NCBI GenBank assembly: GCA_013178125.1
Contig: JABLXJ010000020.1
Location: 1 to 46,520, forward strand
From: Bacillota bacterium
Lineage (GTDB): Bacteria; Bacillota; SHA-98; Ch115; JABLXJ01
Length of the DNA stretch: 46,520 nucleotides
Direction: 5' to 3'
Shown piece after piece: positions 43,667 through 46,520 of this stretch (its first letter is position 1; each line of letters opens with the position of its first letter). Position numbers and translations under genes: made by a program. The notes beneath the pieces are model-generated. The model saw nothing but the letters and a program-made list of their open reading frames with translations, made no database searches and was not told where the DNA came from.

Positions 43667-44929
43667 ATGAAGAAGGTAACACTTGCTCTCCTGGGAGCAG
43701 GGGACAGGGGAATGAACGCCTATGGAAGTTATGCGCTTACAAACCCGGATGAGGCTGAGTTTGTAGCAGTGGCAACCCGAAATAAAGACCGAAGAAAAAA
43801 GTTTCAACAATTGCATGGCCTAAAAGATGAAATGTGCTTTGCGAGTTGGGAAGAATTGCTGGATCGACCTAAGCTGGCTGATGCGATCTTAATCTGCACT
43901 CCTGATCGGATGCATTTCCACCCGGCGGTGAAAGCTATTGAAAAAGGTTACCACATTTTACTTGAGAAGCCAATCTCGACCGACCCAGGTGAGTGTTTAA
44001 AAATCGGTGAGTATGCTCAAGAGTATGATCGGGTATTTATGCTATGTTATGTTTTACGCTATACCCCATTTTTCCAAGCCCTGAAGAAAATTCTAGATAA
44101 TGGTAAAATTGGAAGGCTTATATCCATCCATTACTCGGAAAATGTAGGTATTATGCATTATGCCCATAGCTTTGTAAGAGGAAATTGGCGGAATTCGGAA
44201 GAGTCATGCCCGATGATTCTGTCAAAATCCTGCCATGATATGGATATATTTATTTGGCTAGTGGGCGCTAAATGTGTCAAGGTATCATCGTTTGGTAAAT
44301 TGAGTTACTTTGTGGAGGCAAATGCGCCGAAGGGCGCTTTGTCAAGGTGTCTTGATGGTTGCCCGGCAAAATATGATTGCATATTCTATGCACCGGATGT
44401 CTATCTGAGGGAAAATTCCGGATTTTCATCTACGGTGATTAGTGTAGACACCTCTGAGCAAGGACGCATCAATGCCTTGAAGGACGGCCCTTACGGTAGA
44501 TGTGTTTATAAATGTGATAATGATGTGGTGGACCATCAACTGGTAAACCTTGAATTTGAAAATGATGTGACCATAAGTTTCTCTATGTGTGCCTTTACCA
44601 ATGAGTGTACCCGAACCATGAAATTAATGGGGACTAAAGGAGAAATCAGAGCCGCCCTTGATAAAAACGAATTAGAGATTACTGATTTTATGTCGGGTAC
44701 CCGAGAGGTGATCCACCTAAATCCATACCAAGACAGGCATAGCGGCGGCGATTATGGCATCATGCAGGACTTCATCAGGTCAATCAATGGGGTGGGTAAA
44801 GAATTAACCAGGGTGACAAGCGCAGTAGAAAGCCATATCATCGCCTTCGCCGCTGAAAAATCGAGAAGGGAAAATCGTGTGATAATGATTGAGGAGTATA
44901 TCGAAGAATTAAAAAAGCAGATGAAGTAA
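43667..44929 (+). CDS. Gfo/Idh/MocA family oxidoreductase with Cys-rich insertion
   Basis: 420 residues, longer than the other three paralogues. Nucleotide loop LGAGDRGMNAYG (9-20), LEKPIS catalytic motif, and a C-terminal domain with KSCHDMDIFIWLVG. The extra length lies at about 225-290: SRCLDGCPAKYDCIFYAPDV then GRCVYKCDNDVVDHQLVNLE, giving six cysteines in two groups. That suggests a bound metal or disulphides in a known subfamily of this type. ATG 43667 behind GGGGGG. Likely the first step on the imported sugar. Confidence 0.86.
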   Translation: MKKVTLALLGAGDRGMNAYGSYALTNPDEAEFVAVATRNKDRRKKFQQLHGLKDEMCFASWEELLDRPKLADAILICTPDRMHFHPAVKAIEKGYHILLEKPISTDPGECLKIGEYAQEYDRVFMLCYVLRYTPFFQALKKILDNGKIGRLISIHYSENVGIMHYAHSFVRGNWRNSEESCPMILSKSCHDMDIFIWLVGAKCVKVSSFGKLSYFVEANAPKGALSRCLDGCPAKYDCIFYAPDVYLRENSGFSSTVISVDTSEQGRINALKDGPYGRCVYKCDNDVVDHQLVNLEFENDVTISFSMCAFTNECTRTMKLMGTKGEIRAALDKNELEITDFMSGTREVIHLNPYQDRHSGGDYGIMQDFIRSINGVGKELTRVTSAVESHIIAFAAEKSRRENRVIMIEEYIEELKKQMK

Positions 44930-45001
44930 CGCTCCACGAGGTTCGTAATGGGCATACGACGACATAGCTTATGCTGATACGACATAGGTGGTGTGCATTT
45001 T

Positions 45002-46057
45002 ATGAAGCCTAGAGAGCGAGTTCTTACTACTCTAAACCGGTCTCTCCCCGACAGAATACCGAAATATTTCGAGTTTACGCCCCCTGTTTTAGAGACTTTT
45101 AGGAAGATGACAGGGGCGGAGGATCCAGCAGAGTACTTCGACCTAGAGGTCAGGAAGGTAGAGTTTGCTCCGAGCCGGAAAGTAATAGACTTCTCGCGAT
45201 ATCTTGGTAATCTTCCACCCGGAAGCACCGTAAATGAATGGGGCATTGGTTTTATAAAGGGGTCTGGTTATGCCCATTTCGAGGATATGGTCCACCCTCT
45301 TGCACGGGCGAAGAGTATTGAGGAGATAGAAGAATACCCATTTCCTGACCTTACCGAAGAATATCGCTGGAGGGACGTTATAAAAGAGGTAGAGGAATGG
45401 CACCGCCGCGGGTATGCTGTCATGGGCCTTCCACCCTTTTTTGATGGCACCATATTCGAGACAGCGTGGGGACTTCGAGGGCTTGAGAACCTTCTGATGG
45501 ATTTTGTACAGAACGAAGCCTTTGCTGCTGCTCTTCTCGACAAGGTTACTTCCCTTTCTGAGGAGACGGCAGCCATAATGGCGAAGGTAGATGTAGACAT
45601 CCTTGTCACTGGCGATGACGTTGGGATGCAGAGCCGAATGATGATGAGCCCTTCCATGTGGCGCAAGTGGCTAAAGCCTCGACTCGCCCGCGTGATTAAG
45701 GCAGCAAGGAATGTAAAGCGGGATATTCTGATTTTTTATCACAGCTGCGGGTATGTCGAGCCGATCATACCGGAGCTGATCGAGATCGGCGTGGATGTGC
45801 TGAACCCCGTTCAACCCGAGTCGATGGACCCAGTTAAGCTGAAGGAGCTCTATGGGGAGAGGCTCGCCTTCTGGGGGACCATTGGGACTCAGAGCGTCTT
45901 GCCATTTGGCACTCCGGAAGATGTAAAACGACAGGTGAAGTATATGATTGAAACGGTAGGGAGGGGTGGGGGATTGGTTTTGGCCCCCACCCATGTGATA
46001 GAGCCGGAGGTCCCCTGGGAGAACATCATGGCGTTTATCGAGGCGGTGAATAGCTAA
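45002..46057 (+). CDS. URO-D superfamily protein (methyltransferase-like)
   Basis: 351 residues from ATG 45002 (AGGTGGTG eight bases upstream; a GTG 44993 frame is less good). MKPRERVLTTLNRSLPDRIP opens as in the other members. Zinc motif: YHSCG is present, but the distal Cys is absent; that stretch reads LAPTHVIEPEVPWENI and offers a His instead. Last gene of the sugar-importer island. Paralogue of the genes at 13294 and 37127, clearly diverged from both. Confidence 0.78.
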   Translation: MKPRERVLTTLNRSLPDRIPKYFEFTPPVLETFRKMTGAEDPAEYFDLEVRKVEFAPSRKVIDFSRYLGNLPPGSTVNEWGIGFIKGSGYAHFEDMVHPLARAKSIEEIEEYPFPDLTEEYRWRDVIKEVEEWHRRGYAVMGLPPFFDGTIFETAWGLRGLENLLMDFVQNEAFAAALLDKVTSLSEETAAIMAKVDVDILVTGDDVGMQSRMMMSPSMWRKWLKPRLARVIKAARNVKRDILIFYHSCGYVEPIIPELIEIGVDVLNPVQPESMDPVKLKELYGERLAFWGTIGTQSVLPFGTPEDVKRQVKYMIETVGRGGGLVLAPTHVIEPEVPWENIMAFIEAVNS

Positions 46058-46520
46058 CCCAACTTCCGCACTCTGAACGCTGGAACCCTTGCGGTACCTA
46101 TGTTCATTGTCAAATTACGTCACTATCTTGCGACCATGTCTTCACCGGTTTGATCATCCGTGGTGATACGCCTAGCGCCTTGATGGTTGGTCAGCGATTC
46201 CCGCATGGTTGCCCAACTCGTGTAAAACCCTCTGTCTTGCAGCGTCTTCTCTATGGAGACGAGCAGGTGATATGCAAGCACGCACAAGAATATGTGGGTC
46301 TCTACCCGGTTTTTCAACTGATGAAAGATTGGTCTCTCAGCAAGGGGACTCTTCATGGCCCGAAATGCCGACTTTGCCAATCTGGTTTTGAACAGTCGGT
46401 AGTCACACAAATCGGCTCAAATGGGCATAATGACGCCATCTGTGGCACCAAAGCCTAAAACAGGCGTGTTACTACACCTTCAAGATTTTGGAACAGGGAT
46501 CTTGTAATACTTGGGTGGCA
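46058..46520 (-). pseudogene. transposase relic at the right edge (IS1634/IS4-like C-terminus)
   Basis: The minus frame 46123-46410 reads MKSPLAERPIFHQLKNRVET and HIFLCVLAYHLLVSIEKTL, the C-terminal region of IS1634-type transposases, and has stop codons just upstream. Residual coding-like pieces go on to the window edge in another frame. Not functional as seen here. Confidence 0.65.

Noticed and set aside
1-46520. tRNA, rRNA, riboswitch or CRISPR array
   Set aside because: Reading both strands, I saw no T-arm-type motifs in tRNA context, no rRNA sequence, no known riboswitch core and no regularly spaced repeats.

Overview
The window looks like a chromosomal stretch of a Bacillota (Firmicutes) bacterium, probably an anaerobic, heterotrophic member of the Clostridia/Moorellia/Limnochordia kind. 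The reasons are strong GGAGG-type ribosome sites, frequent GTG/TTG starts, Opp/Dpp, Rbs-type and Ssu-type ABC importers, FadR- and ROK-type sugar regulators, and relics of IS110, IS256, IS1634 and UPF0236/ISLre2-like elements. The species cannot be fixed from the sequence. No rRNA, tRNA or CRISPR array was seen.

Layout. (a) 1-5.8 kb: accessory region with an Rpn-type PD-(D/E)XK nuclease, a 5'-truncated phosphodiesterase/phosphatase and a cluster of small orphan genes on the minus strand, several followed by their own hairpin and two apparently frameshifted. (b) 5.9-6.7 kb: an orphan homologue of coenzyme F420-0:glutamate ligase. (c) 6.75-7.9 kb: a graveyard of relics, ending in a truncated IS110 transposase start with a structured non-coding flank. 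(d) 7.9-24.7 kb, minus strand: one very long operon of amidohydrolase, oligopeptide-type ABC importer, aminotransferase, GntR regulator, M19 dipeptidase, URO-D-like protein, TIGR04076 protein, Gfo/Idh/MocA oxidoreductase, M42 aminopeptidase, DUF401 transporter and a xylose-isomerase-like protein. It is bracketed by two inverted, diverged copies of the same ~215-bp transposon end (7386-7600 and 24886-25099). (e) 24.8-25.9 kb: broken transposase sequence. (f) 26-34.6 kb, minus strand: a uronate/glycan operon of DapA-type aldolase, Ssu/Tau-type ABC importer, two Gfo/Idh/MocA dehydrogenases, FadR regulator, KduD-like SDR and GH88 unsaturated glucuronyl hydrolase. (g) 34.7-36.8 kb: IS1634 and IS256 relics plus an unlisted 59-residue zinc-ribbon gene and an amber-interrupted small gene. 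(h) 37.1-39.5 kb: URO-D/MtaA-like protein and ROK regulator on the plus strand, visibly richer in G+C than the flanks. (i) 40-46 kb, plus strand: Rbs-type sugar importer (binding protein, ATPase, permease), Gfo/Idh/MocA oxidoreductase and a third URO-D-like protein. (j) The right edge carries another transposase relic.

How it fits together: three catabolic islands sit side by side, each with its own ABC importer, at least one Gfo/Idh/MocA dehydrogenase and its own or a nearby regulator. Two islands also carry a URO-D-superfamily protein of the corrinoid-methyltransferase type, and a third such protein sits with the ROK regulator, yet no corrinoid protein is present. This suggests import and stepwise breakdown of unusual, perhaps methylated, peptide- or sugar-derived compounds. 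That is inference; substrates cannot be read from the sequence.
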